From positions 389,001 to 453,000 of the forward strand of contig JAOTOM010005151.1 of NCBI GenBank assembly GCA_034440615.1: 64,000 bases of DNA, given 5' to 3'. The notes under the pieces were generated by a model. That model was not told the origin of the DNA. It saw only the letters and a program-made list of their open reading frames with translations, and ran no database searches. The first letter of the stretch is position 1; each line of letters opens with the position of its first letter. This DNA is from Ashinkailepas kermadecensis (taxonomy: Eukaryota; Arthropoda; Thecostraca; Neolepadidae). The translations under genes and the position numbers were made by a program. Below are positions 12,518-23,339 of this stretch, piece by piece.

Positions 12518-12877
12518 TGTATGTATGTACAGATATGCAAACATACATACATGCGTGCCATGGAGACTGCGCCTATCGTCGTCCCAAACCGAGCCACTTT
12601 CTTTTTACTCCTTCGTGTTGCAGGACATCACGTTAGTGTTGTGCCCACCAATTACCCCGTTCGTTCTTTAGAGAATATTTTGACATTTCGACCACTTCTC
12701 ATCTCATTTACAAAATAATTAGCCATCATTCGAACCACGAGATCGCCCTTCGAATAAAATGTCATGTTCTGACTACCTAATATTTCCATGCAATGCAACG
12801 TGTTCGTAGTTGGACCAGCTTGTGCCCTCGCTCTGTGGGAGAACAACGTTCTGAATGCCCTGAATTCTCCCCTGTAG
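10626..12877. other. TARS intron, no gene seen
   Basis: About 2.2 kb of unique sequence between exons b and c. Short open frames on both strands show no recognisable family and lack splice or codon-bias support. The only clear structure is the microsatellite at 12436-12514. Confidence 0.6.
12436..12514. repeat. (CA)n(TA)n compound microsatellite
   Basis: A run of CA dinucleotides passes directly into a run of TA dinucleotides. The resulting frames made of His/Thr and Tyr/Ile repeats are artefacts. Confidence 0.95.
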
Positions 12878-13111
12878 GAGAACATGTTCACGTTCGAGGT
12901 GGAGAAGGAGAAGTACGCGTTGAAGCCGATGAACTGTCCGGGCCACTGTCTGATATTCGACCATCGGCCCCGCTCATGGCGCGAGCTGCCGCTGCGACTG
13001 GCCGACTTCGGTGTCCTGCACCGCAACGAGCTGTCCGGTGCTCTGTCGGGCCTCACCCGCGTACGCCGCTTCCAGCAGGACGACGCCCATATCTTCTGCA
13101 CCCACGCCCAG
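12878..13111 (+). CDS. TARS: Threonyl-tRNA synthetase, exon c (motif 2 and zinc site)
   Basis: Exon of 234 bp (78 residues), phase 0 at both ends, between acceptor CCCTGTAG and donor GTGAGTGAC. It contains [11 protein letters not shown], whose Cys is one of three zinc ligands used to recognise threonine. [19 protein letters not shown] and [20 protein letters not shown] follow; the last is class II motif 2, with the arginine that contacts ATP and the acceptor stem. QQDDAHIFC carries the second zinc-binding residue (His). Similarity to animal enzymes is near identity across this exon, so the gene looks under strong constraint. Confidence 0.97.
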
Positions 13112-13426
13112 GTGAGTGACTCGCTGCCCGCACTGTGATGAGGTGCTGATGACAGCCACACATAATCCCCCGACGGTCAGGCGAATATGTGCCATCCCGG
13201 GATGAGATGCTGCTGTCCTGTCCCCGGCGAAGTATCCCCTCACTGAGCGCTACATGCGTATTTGGTCGATGTATCCTAAAGCCCAAATAACTCACAGATC
13301 CCCCGACACCCGCTAGCAGGCGAGTCTTCTTCGCCACCCGTCCGGGGGTGAGGCGTTGGGTTTCTTAGCCAGATAGCGAGCCGGCCGCTGTTGTGCTGAC
13401 AGCTGGGCGGTGCCTGACTGTTGCAG

Positions 13427-13543
13427 ATCATGGACGAGGTGAAGGGAGCACTGTCGTTCCTGCGCGATGTCTACTCCACTTTTGGCTTCACCTTCCAGCT
13501 GAACCTCAGCACCAGGCCCGAAAAGTACCTGGGTGAGGTCGAG
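13427..13543 (+). CDS. TARS: Threonyl-tRNA synthetase, exon d
   Basis: Exon of 117 bp (39 residues), phase 0 at both ends, with acceptor TGTTGCAG and donor GTGAGT. It reads [20 protein letters not shown], then [19 protein letters not shown]. This segment links motif 2 to the third zinc ligand in the catalytic domain and carries the conserved LSTRPEK-LG signature. It follows exon c after a 315-bp intron, in which I see only unique sequence. Confidence 0.96.
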
Positions 13544-13554
13544 GTGAGTTTGTT

Positions 13555-13830
13555 CTGCTGTGGTGGGCGTCGAGTCCGGTAATCAATCCCTCGGCTGGAG
13601 TGTTTTTGTGCCAGTTTTGGGTCACTGGCTCTGGTGGCGCCCCGGTCCGGTAATGGGTCGCGGAGCCAGATGGCGTGCCGGTTCGGTCGTGAATCCGGGA
13701 CTTGTTGGCATCTCTGGCCCAGTATTGAGTCCCGCGGCCTGATGGTGCCCACGACCAGTAATGGGCTCCGGGTCCGGTGATGAGTTCCCGATCCAGCAGC
13801 GGGACGGGGAGTTGTTCACTGATGAACTAC
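13555..13830. repeat. Degenerate ~40-bp repeat after TARS exon d donor
   Basis: Diverged units recur with the core GGTCCGGTAATGGGT and variants such as GGTCCGGTGATGAGT, starting within about 20 bp of the exon d donor. The copies are too worn for a precise unit. No relation to exon d sequence was found. Confidence 0.55.
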
Positions 13831-14689
13831 ACATTAACGACCACCCCAGTCAATGGTTGGTGAATGTCTTGTGCGGGACCAGTGGTACTACACCGAGAAC
13901 ACGTCCCAAACTCGCCCGCTGTTAACCGAACCAGGAATAGCTAATGACACGACACGGCGCGTCATTAGACCTATATCATGCCAGGAACAGCGAACGTTAC
14001 CCGGACTCCGACTATGATGGTGTTCTTATCGACGACAAGTTAGGTTAGTGATCATGAAGACATGGCCCAAACCAGAGTTGGATCTATCTTTTAGAATCAT
14101 GGACTTCGGGGGGGGAAGTTTTGGTTACTCCAGGTTAGTGTGTATAATTTGTATTTGTTTCTGACATCATTAACTTATTGGTGTGCTTTCCTGTCATTGT
14201 TGGACATGTTTATCAAACAGTAATTAGTTTGAAGTAATCTTTAAATAAATCCGTTCACCTTTTGGCACAGAAGGAGTGGATAATTGTTCGGAGACGATAA
14301 TGCTCTGGATGACTAACATCCAGATGTGAGCCACGTTTCTAATCCCGGTCCAGACTGACCTTGAGTCCGGCTTTCATTGACGTGCATGACTTGCCCCTAT
14401 CTACTGATAAGCACATGCGACCCTGAACGGGCCAATTGTCGGTTCCGAGCTAGGTGGCAACCTCGTGCGATGCGTTCAGTCTAATTACGCTTAATTCATT
14501 TCATTTATCGTAGCTTAGACAACTTTTGTAAGAACCAGACATATCACTGGATTGCCTTGCGCTCCGTGCACGTCTTTGCTGTCACGTATTAATCCAGTAT
14601 GTGCTGGATGATTGGTCACAGCAGCACTTGCTGGCAGTCATCGGCTATGTATCATACTGGCAGCCATCGCTGAAGTCTGGCCAGTGTGA
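13831..14689. other. TARS intron, no gene seen
   Basis: About 860 bp of unique sequence between two repeat blocks. No exon, RNA gene or mobile element is recognised here. Confidence 0.6.
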
Positions 14690-16590
14690 ACAGCCCTCCG
14701 CCACCAGCTGGTCTGTACCACACATCGGCACTCCCACTGCCCTCCGCCACCAGCTGGTCTGTACCACACATCGGCACTCCCACTGCCCTCCGCCACCAGC
14801 TGGTCTGTACCACACATCGGCACTCCCACCGCCCTCCGCCACCAGCTGGTCTGTACCACACATCGGCACTCCCACCGCCCTCCGCCACCAGCTGGTCTGT
14901 ACCACACATCGGCACTCCCACCGCCCTCCGCCACCAGCTGGTCTGTACCACACATCGGCACTCCCACCGCCCTCCGCCACCAGCTGGTCTGTGACACACA
15001 TCGGCACTCCCCCCCCTTTCCCCCCCGCTGGTCTGCACCACACATCGGCACTCCCACCGCCCTCCGCCACCAGCTGGTCTGTACCGCACATCGGCACTCC
15101 CACCGCCCTCCGCCACCAGCTGGTCTGTACCACACATCGGCACTCCCACCGCCCTCCGCCACCAGCTGGTCTGTACCGCACATCGGCACTCCCACCGCCC
15201 TCCGCCACCAGCTGGTCTCCGCCACCAGCTGGTCTGTACCACACATCGGCACTCCCACCGCCCTCCGCCACCAGCTGGTCTGTACCGCACATCGGCACTC
15301 CCACCGCCCTCCGCCACCAGCTGGTCTGTACCACACATCGGCACTCCCACCGCCCTCCGCCACCAGCTGGTCTGTACCGTCACCGCACATCGGCACTCCC
15401 ACCGCCCTCCGCCACCAGCTGGTCTGTGCCACACATCGGCACTCCCACCGCCCTCCGCCACCAGCTGGTCTGTACCACACATCGGCACTCCCACTGCTCT
15501 CCGCCACCAGCTGGTCTCCGCCACCAGCTGGTCTGTGCCACACATCGGCGCTCCCACCGCCCTCCGCCACCAGCTGGTCTGTACCGCACATCGGCACTCC
15601 CACCGCCCTCCGCCACCAGCTGGTCTGTACCACACATCGGCACTCCCACCGCCCTCCGCCACCAGCTGGTCTGTACCGCACATCGGCACTCCCACCGCCC
15701 TCCGCCACCAGCTGGTCTGTGCCACACATCGGCACTCCCACCGCCCTCCGCCACCAGCTGGTCTGTACCGCACATCGGCACTCCCACCGCCCTCCGCCAC
15801 CAGCTGGTCTGTACCGCACATCGGCACTCCCACCACCCTCCGCCACCAGCTGGTCTGTACCGCACATCGGCACTTCCACTGCCCTGCGCCACCAGCTGGT
15901 CTGTACCACACATCGGCACTCCCACCACCCTCCGCCACCAGCTGGTCTGTACCGCACATCGGCACTTCCACTGCCCTGCGCCACCAGCTGGTCTCTGCTA
16001 CCACCACACATCGGCACTCCCACCGCCCTGCGCCACCAGCTGGTCTGTACCACACATCGGCACTTCCACTGCCATCCGCCACCAGCTGGTCTGCCAGCCA
16101 CATCGGCACTCCCATCACCCTCCGCCACCAGCTGGTCTGTACCACACATCGGCACTTCCACTGCCCTCCGCCACCAGCTGGTCTGTACCACACATCGGCA
16201 CTCCCACCGCCCTCCGCCACCAGCTGGTCTGTACCACACATCGGCACTCCCACTGCCCTCCGCCACCAGCTGGTCTGTACCACACATCGGCACTTCCACT
16301 GCCCTGCGCCACCAGCTGGTCTGTGCCACACATCGGCACTCCCACCGCCCTCCGCCACCAGCTGGTCTGTACCACACATCGGCACTCCCACCGCCCTCCG
16401 CCACCAGCTGGTCTGTACCGCACATCGGTTCTTCCACCGCCCTGCGCCACCAGCTGGTTTGCCACACATCGGCACTCCCACCGCCCTCCGCCACCAGCTG
16501 GTCTGTACCGCACATCGGCACTCCCACCGCCCTTCGCCACCAGCTGGTCTGCACCACACATCGGCACTCCCACTGCCCTCCGCCACCACA
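14690..16590. repeat. 46-bp minisatellite, about 41 copies, before TARS exon e
   Basis: Units spaced 46 bp apart contain CTCCGCCACCAGCTGGTCTG and CACACATCGGCACTCCCAC, with a few partial units (for example near 15215 and 15515, where two CCACCAGCTGGTCT cores are adjacent). Because 46 is not a multiple of three and the unit lacks stops in most frames, every frame is open for hundreds of codons on both strands. The array stops about 50 bp before the acceptor of exon e. Confidence 0.95.
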
Positions 16591-16639
16591 CACGGAGTCG
16601 CACACCACAAACCAATGGGCACCGATCCGATGCCTGCAG

Positions 16640-16839
16640 TTGTGGGACGACGCCGAGAAGCAGCTGAAGCAGTCGCTGGACGACTTCGGCGTGGACTGGG
16701 AGCTGAACCCCGGCGACGGCGCCTTCTACGGGCCCAAGATCGACATCCGCGTGCTGGACGCGCTCAGGCGCTATCACCAGTGCGCCACCATCCAACTCGA
16801 CTTTCAGATGCCCATCAGGTTCAACCTCAACTACATCAG
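16640..16839 (+). CDS. TARS: Threonyl-tRNA synthetase, exon e
   Basis: Exon of 200 bp with acceptor GCCTGCAG and donor GTGCGT, entering in phase 0 and leaving in phase 2. It encodes [17 protein letters not shown], then [36 protein letters not shown] and [14 protein letters not shown] and the [10 protein letters not shown] strand are conserved catalytic-core elements of the enzyme. The last 13 bases around the donor (ACATCAGGTGCGT) recur once about 50 bp into the intron. Confidence 0.96.
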
Positions 16840-17007
16840 GTGCGTTGGATGTCGACGCGCCCCTAAACTCCAATCCACCACCACCACATCAGGTGCGTCG
16901 CCACTGCCCAGATCAACTCTATTTAGATGTGTTCGAGGACTGCATTGCAGTTACGTTTTGGATTACTACCTTCATTTATTAGCCAAAATTTTAACAATGT
17001 TGATTGG

Positions 17008-17075
17008 TTAGTTATTTGAGTTTTAGGGCGCATCGACCAGGTTTGGTCATCTAGCGCCCTTAACCATGTTGAATA
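17008..17075 (-). mobile_element. SINE tail fragment (reverse)
   Basis: TTGGTTAGTTATTTGAGTTT followed by AGGGCGCATCGACC and TAGCGCCCTT resembles, in reverse orientation, the 3' tail of SINEs at 55521 and 25826. Only the tail is recognisable. Confidence 0.45.
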
Positions 17076-17405
17076 CAGTAATGATGGCATTCCTTAGTGG
17101 CAGCATTAAGACCGAACAACGGTCTACATACACTGCCAAAATTTGGCGACCTATTATCCACAGCTCACACAGAACAAACTGATGTGAATGAGAAAGCTTG
17201 GCATTGGAAGGGGAGTGGTGAGAACATCGACCCGTCTCATTCTTAGTAACTTACTCCGAATCTTCCCGCAGTGAGAATGGTGAAGCATAGTGATTAAGCT
17301 GACCCATTCTTTCTGCCTTTGAGTGGCAGTGAGATCTTGTGGTCCATGTCCTCACCCCCATCCCCAACAAACAAACAAAAATTGTGTGGGACCTATGCAC
17401 CACAA

Positions 17406-17580
17406 GATCACAATGTCTCAATTTTTGCCCATTCAAGGTATTTCAGGGTGGTGAGATCGGTTCTTGTTTGCGATGACCGGAAATTATTATGTCAATTTCA
17501 CCATCATAATAATTTCCGGTCATCGCAAAGAAGATTTCCCACCAACCCTGAATCTCTTGGATGGGCCGAAATTGTGATTC
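17406..17580. repeat. Long fold-back (inverted repeat) in the last TARS intron
   Basis: A 25-bp perfect inverted repeat (17467-17491 and 17505-17529, core GCGATGACCGGAAATTATTA) with a 13-nt loop. Imperfect pairing continues outward through TTCAGGGT and CACAAT/ATTGTG to give arms of about 80 nt. Transcribed with the TARS pre-mRNA it would form a long hairpin. It may be a fold-back transposon remnant or a hairpin-RNA source. Confidence 0.85.
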
Positions 17581-17824
17581 CATTATCCAGCGCGACATCA
17601 AAATTTTAACGCGCTGTACAATAAAAATGCTTCTAATGCCCTCCAGTGTATATTTACCAAATTGAGTGAAATCGCAATCTGTGTTGCCTGAAAATCAAAT
17701 ATGACTTGAAAGGTAATTGCAAATATACATACATACAAACATACATCTGACGGCCGGGCTGAGCCTATCTGCAGTGAGAGCTGTGCTGCTTCACGGCGCG
17801 CCTGACCGAGACTGCTCCCGACAG

Positions 17825-18263
17825 CGAGAGCGGCGAGAAGAAGCGGCCGGTCATCATCCACCGGGCGGTGCTGGGCTCCGTGGAGCGCATGATCGCCATC
17901 CTGACCGAGTCGTTCGGCGGCAAGTGGCCGTTCTGGCTGTCGCCGCGGCAGGCGTGCGTGGTGCCGGTCGGGCCCGCCTACGACCAGTACGCGCTCGAGG
18001 TGCGCGACAAGGTGTTCGCGGCCGGCTTCAGCTGCGACGCCGACCTGGACGCCGGCGACACCATGAACAAGAAGATCCGCAACGCCCAGCTGGCCCAGTA
18101 CAACTTCATCTTCGTGGTCGGCGAGAAGGAGCAGGGCAACGGCACCGTGAACGTGCGCACCCGCGACAACAAGGTGCACGGCGAGCACGCTGTGGCGCAC
18201 GTGGTCGGCAGGTTCCAGCAGTTGAGCAGCAGCAAGAGTCAGGCGGCCGAGGAGGAGTTCTAG
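17825..18263 (+). CDS. TARS: Threonyl-tRNA synthetase, last coding exon (motif 3 and anticodon-binding domain)
   Basis: The exon enters in phase 2 after acceptor CTCCCGACAG and ends at a TAG stop (18261-18263). It starts [20 protein letters not shown]. The His after VII is the third zinc ligand, and [10 protein letters not shown] is class II motif 3, which binds [21 protein letters not shown] begins the C-terminal anticodon-binding domain, followed by [20 protein letters not shown] and [14 protein letters not shown], which contact the tRNA-Thr anticodon. The protein ends QAAEEEF, as in animal enzymes. Codons end almost exclusively in G or C. The motifs are intact, so the enzyme appears functional. 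Confidence 0.98.
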
Positions 18264-21200
18264 CGGAAGGCAAGGTGGGTCACGGTGGTGGAGGGGGCCA
18301 CCACCACTCGGGTCTGGACACTGCATGTTGCCGAGGAGCTACTAACGTCCGGCTGCAGGCACAGAGTTAGGCTTTGGTGAACTCGGGAAAGGTGTGTAAA
18401 TTAGGGTTTACTGTTTCTTTTTTGTGGTATATGAAGTATGTAAAGTGTACTATCTTCTAGCTTGGGCAATGGTGTGGTTCATTTTCAATACTGGATGTCG
18501 CTTGTATTTTCGACTTTAGAAGCACCAATAGCGGAAATAACGTTCTTGGAATAATGGTTCCTGGCTAAAATGTCAGTACGATGGAGCTGCGATTTGGAAA
18601 TTAACCCTCTTAGTACGGGGATCAATTAGTCACCTGTGGTGCAATTTGGGCTTCTAAAATAGCAGTAAATGCCGAAGCAAGCGTGGCATAAAGCAAGCCA
18701 TCTTATAAAATGGCGTGCAAAATGCACTTGTGATGTAATGATCCCTCGCCTCAGTCACTCTTCTTCCCGAGCTGTTCTCTGCCCGTTCGTCGTCGGTCCA
18801 GGCTCAGCAGCCTTGTCCTCCCGTTAGGCCTCCACCTCTTGCCGCTGAGGTGCGATGCGAGAACCATATTTGCAGCTCACGACCAATGCACCAGCTCTGA
18901 CTAGCTACCGATCATTATCAAGGTGCCATGCCCAGGACATCCCCGTATGGCCACGTCCGTCTCTTCAATTCCAGTCCGGAAGTGTTTATTCTAACTCGTT
19001 CTCTCGTTTTCCAGGCTTCGCCGGGTCAACTCGGGTTGTGACCGTTTCGACAAATGCGCTCTGCCCGGTCACGGGCAGGTGCATCAGTTTTGTTTTATTC
19101 CGATCATCAAAGTAGGCTTCTTCAAGGAATTGCTCTGACGTCATCGAACGCTGCTGCCCGTCCGAGATTTTGCAGTTTTTCTCCAAAGAGTTGTCTGGTG
19201 TTACCGATGGTGGGTCGTCTGCTCTTGTTATGGGAAGGTTTAGTATAATATATTATTTGTGACATGGTCGGTGCTGTCTTGACTTGTATTCATCGCCAGC
19301 TCTGGTGGACACCTGGCACCTGCTATCACAGCCCGGTCGCTTCACGTTCGAGATGGGAGACTCGAGTGGAAGGCAGCACCTAACTGGACAATTATTTACA
19401 TCCTAAGCCCGATTTTTAACTCTGTGTTGATATTTTCCATAGGTGTATACCAGTGTACAAAGGAAATGAGTACCTGGTAATAAAGTACAGCTGACATGAA
19501 TGAGCTTCAATTGATGCTTATTGGTTTTGAAGTGATGCTGGACCGTATGCAGACTTGGTCATGCCATAAAGTCGCATACAAGATGCATTATGTGCCATCA
19601 GATATTTAGTTGCATCTTTAGTAGCAAAATTATATCTTCATCTACATATGACGCTCAAGTGAACAGGAATTTGGCCACGCTGAAGAACGACATGCGGCTG
19701 TGCACCGTGTCCTCGGGAGAGTCACAGGCGCACTGACGCGGCCACCGCTCTACGATACAACCATCACGCGAACGATGCCGGGATACTGGCTACTGGTACT
19801 GGCCTGCCGGAACCTGTGCTACCAAGCGACGCAGTACCTCTGTGTTTCGGCAAGACTTGGCTAAGTTTGGTGAAGCTATTTCGCTTATAGTTACCTCGAA
19901 CGGTAATTTACACAAGTGTTTTGTTCACTGGTAGGATTGCTCTCCCGTCTGTGGCGAGGACGGTCCGAAGTGTCTCCACCAAGGGTTGGACAAGTGGGCT
20001 ATTACCGGGCTTTTGGCTTCCGGAACATTATCTCCAAAATATTATCCCTTTCATTTTTCTCACTTGGAGTTCGAATGGTGCTGTTTACCAATGAACTGTT
20101 CTATGATAAAATACTCTGGATTCACTGGAAGGGCAAACTGATATTTTGGTGTCCGGTTTGAGGTAAAATATCCTCTCCGTGTCCGATGCCCACACATTTT
20201 CCTGTCCACATTCGAGGTTACAAAGCACAAATCCCAACTCTGGTCCCCACCGTCTCGAAACCCTGGTAGTCTGCTACCTAACCACGTGTCAGCGCTGCAC
20301 GAGAGCGCAGGTTATATGGGCGTCACATGGGCTGCTTGAATATGGTCGAGCAGCCCATGTGTTTACACGCATGTAATGTTCACATGGCTATTTGAATATA
20401 TGAATATATTCTGGGGAACAACACAAAACCCGCGCGTTCCAAAATCTTCTTCCGTTACCTGTCGGCGACAGGATTCCAGACTACGTACACACCAAGGCAA
20501 TAGCTTCCATCTGACAGTGAAGTACTAGGATACAAGTTTTGGGCGCGAATGATCAAGGACTGGTCGAAGAGCCCTGAAGCCCAACTAACCCAGCCCAACC
20601 GACGACTCGGTCTGCCACAGCATGTCGGAAAAACCGCGTGAGTATTTATTCAGGGCGCTCGACCAACACATTTTGGTCTGGAAGGAATGAGATTGATGTA
20701 TCATGAAGTGCGTCTTGCCCAACACTGATCGTAGCGCTTCCAAGCGCTTTTGCCATTCATTTAACTCGCAAGAATGTCGACATGTGTGAAGTCGATAACC
20801 GCATAATCTGATGTGGGAAAATTACAAAAACGTATTGCGAGATTCTGGTGACGAATGTTATACAACAACGAACATTATCCCAGCAAGAAGACAGGGTGGT
20901 AATACATTGAAGCGGTGTGGGGCCGTGTAGACGAATGACCTGACCCGTTCTCAGGTGGGAGTGATGTCAGAGTTGCAAATTCCGATATACGCTTCTTGGG
21001 ACCTTTCAGTTGACACACACATCATGGGGAGTACTCAGACAAGCACTGCCTTGCTGAAAATGTGCCTTAACAACAATTGCGAACGTTTGGCCGGGCGAGA
21101 TGCAACATGCATAATAATAAAAACAAAGTTAGCATCCTTGTGAAAAGTATGCGCATCATAGATTCCACGACAGCGGCGCTCGGGATGTAGCTGTAGCAAA
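18264..21200. other. TARS 3' UTR and intergenic sequence
   Basis: No coding exon recognised. A polyadenylation signal candidate lies at 19479. A palindromic CRE-like TGACGTCA occurs at 19136-19143 with no recognised gene next to it. The rest is unique AT-richer sequence with short random frames. Confidence 0.5.
19479..19484 (+). terminator. TARS: Candidate poly(A) signal for TARS
   Basis: AATAAA about 1.2 kb downstream of the TARS stop codon, the first canonical hexamer I noticed on the plus strand after the stop. Assignment to TARS is by position only. Confidence 0.3.
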
Positions 21201-21560
21201 CAAGCAACCATGTCTTCGGCGCCTCCCTCGGTGATTCTAAGTTCGCTGTGCATGGCAGTAGCAGTCCTCCGGCTTCTGACCAGAAAAGTGTTCCGGCGCG
21301 AAGCTTGTTCCCGTCAAGGCCAGATGAGGCACTGGCGGCCGCAACGCCTCATCTGGCTGCTGGCCCCGTCCCCCTCCCCGAGATCGATCATGGGTGCAGT
21401 GACGTCACACCGGCCGACGACGGTCGGCGGCCGGTCAAGGCTGCGGGCCGCCGCAGTGGTCGTGTGTCGTCAGGCTCGCGCCGTCCCACGTCAGACGCAG
21501 GTGAGACGGTGGCTGGACGACGGGGCGGCGACACGGCAGCCGAGCCGTCTGGGTCGCGTC
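21200..21560. other. CpG-rich stretch with a CRE, possible promoter or exon
   Basis: GC- and CpG-rich sequence with a palindromic TGACGTCA at 21400-21407. One plus-strand frame stays open with a good donor (GACGCAG then GTGAGAC near 21502). No protein family is recognised and the encoded peptide is low-complexity (Pro, Ser, Arg, Ala), so coding potential is doubtful. A promoter or first exon of an unseen transcript is possible. Confidence 0.25.
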
Positions 21561-21730
21561 TCGTGACGGTGATCGGAGTCCAGCACGTGGGCACGGAGCC
21601 CGTTTTGTTGAGGCTTGTCGCGTCTCGTGTGTGTGTGTAGTTGGGGTTTTGGGCACGTCAGCTGCTTCGGCTATATTGCGCCCGGTCGTGTCTCGTGAGT
21701 GTGATTGGAGCCCAGCACGTGGACGGTGCC

Positions 21731-22118
21731 GAAGTGGTGAGGTGGGCTGGATGCTGTGGTCCAGGTCTGTGTGTGTGCCGAAGTGGTGAGGTGGGCTGGA
21801 TGCTGTGGTCCAGGTCTGTGTGTGTGCCGAAGTGGTGAGGTGGGCTGGACGCTGTGGTCCAGGTCTGTGTGTGTGCTGAAGTAGTGAGATGGGCTGGATG
21901 CTGTGGTCCAGGTCCGTGTGTGTGCCGAAGTGGTGAGGTGGGCTGGATGCTGTGGTCCAGGTCTGTGTGTGTGCCGAAGTGGTGAGGTGGGCTGGATGCT
22001 GTGGTCCAGGTCTGTGTGTGTGCCGAAGTGGTGAGGTGGGCTGGATGCTGTGGTCCAGGTCTGTGTGTGTGCCGAAGTGGTGAGGTGGGCTGGATGCTGT
22101 GGTCCAGGTCTGTGTGTT
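21731..22118. repeat. 49-bp tandem repeat, about 8 copies
   Basis: Units spaced 49 bp (21731, 21780, 21829 and onward) contain GAAGTGGTGAGGTGGGCTGG and ATGCTGTGGTCCAGGTCTGT. Each unit contains a GGTGAGGTGGG string that would resemble a splice donor on the plus strand. The array follows the CpG-rich block at 21200-21560. Confidence 0.92.
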
Positions 22119-22599
22119 CGCGCTTACAGGTCCTTTGAACTTTGATCAGTGGTGGTTACCTTGAGTAATGCCGATATGTAATTTTAAGGCCAGCTCTTTC
22201 CATGTACCGACTCTGCCGGTGCTTCGGATACTGAGGTGCCTACTGATATTGCTCTGACATGCAAATGGTGGGGCTAGGACAACAGCAGTTTATTAGTACT
22301 CGACAACTTCTGAAATGTTCCATCATTGAGAACATTCAGACAAGGTCGTTCATGGTGATGACTGCGTTATTCTGGTTTTTTTTGCGTCACCAGTCAATAT
22401 TTGTTTTCCACAGTGAAACAAATTTTCAGGTCCCTTTTTTTAGAGATAAAGTCCCTTTTGGAACTGTCCTGGGCGAGGTGTTCGGTCTGGAATGTTCTAG
22501 AGGGTTCGACGGTAACACCGCAGAGGGGCGAAATGAAAATGCAGAGGGCGGTATGATTCCTGACAAGTGCGCCCGCGAAACCTCACCCGTGCTGCCACT

Positions 22600-22795
22600 C
22601 ACAAATCCAGGGAAATAACCCCAGCATTGCGGGTTCGCAGTACCCAAGTCGGTATGTTCCTGGGACTTGATCGTGGGTTCTAATCTCACAACCTTCATAA
22701 TTACAGAGTCTATCCGCGAACAATCGGCGTAAAAGGCTGACGACGCTATATGGGCCAGCAGTCGAATGCGTCGTAAAAGAACCCAAGGTTCTTCA
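22600..22795 (+). mobile_element. Divergent tRNA-derived SINE
   Basis: GTGGGTTCTAATCTCACAAC matches the B-box segment of the 160-bp SINE family, and CGCGAACAATCGGCGTAAAA with CGACGCTATATG and CGTCGTAAAAGAACCC match its body and tail. Many substitutions indicate an old copy. Confidence 0.55.
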
Positions 22796-23339
22796 TCAAT
22801 TTATACTTACCACCCAGTCAACTAGACAGCTCGACAAGTGTTTGCCAGCTCCACCCCGAATGCATCGCGCCGCAAATGCTTGCATTCAGATGTTTGCGCA
22901 TCGTCGATGTTTAAGTAAACATTTGGTGTTATTACAGATGCAACAGTGGCGGGCCCAGAGAAGAGACGTCAAGGGCAGATTCTCGTTCCGATTTCCTAAC
23001 CATATTCAGGGAGAGCATGAAGTGGCATTCATTTGTTCGTCGAGGACAGTTTCAGATGCTGCTAAAACTAGTGAGGTATCTTTTCCATGCTTTGCAACGA
23101 AGCATTTAAATTGAGGAACGTAATTGTTGCGTGAGGATTTGATTGATTATTGGGGTATCAAGGTACTTGAACCCATTTGGGTTAAATTGCACCCATAACA
23201 AGCTTACGTAAAAACGCGTCAAATTTTCACGTCCGAAGAAGAGATACCTGGGGAAGCAACTATCAGCTAGCCTACTATTTGAAATCCTACCTCCGCAAGG
23301 AAGGAAAAAGCTGTTCTATTGTGGATGAATCGGAAGTCA
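22796..23339. other. Unique intergenic sequence
   Basis: No gene, repeat or element recognised in this stretch between a SINE and a LINE relic. Confidence 0.5.

Noticed and set aside
14601..17011. Very long frames (up to 688 codons) on both strands
   Set aside because: They are the 46-bp repeat read in all frames; the text is the repeat itself, and only the exon e segment within 16640-16839 has real homology.
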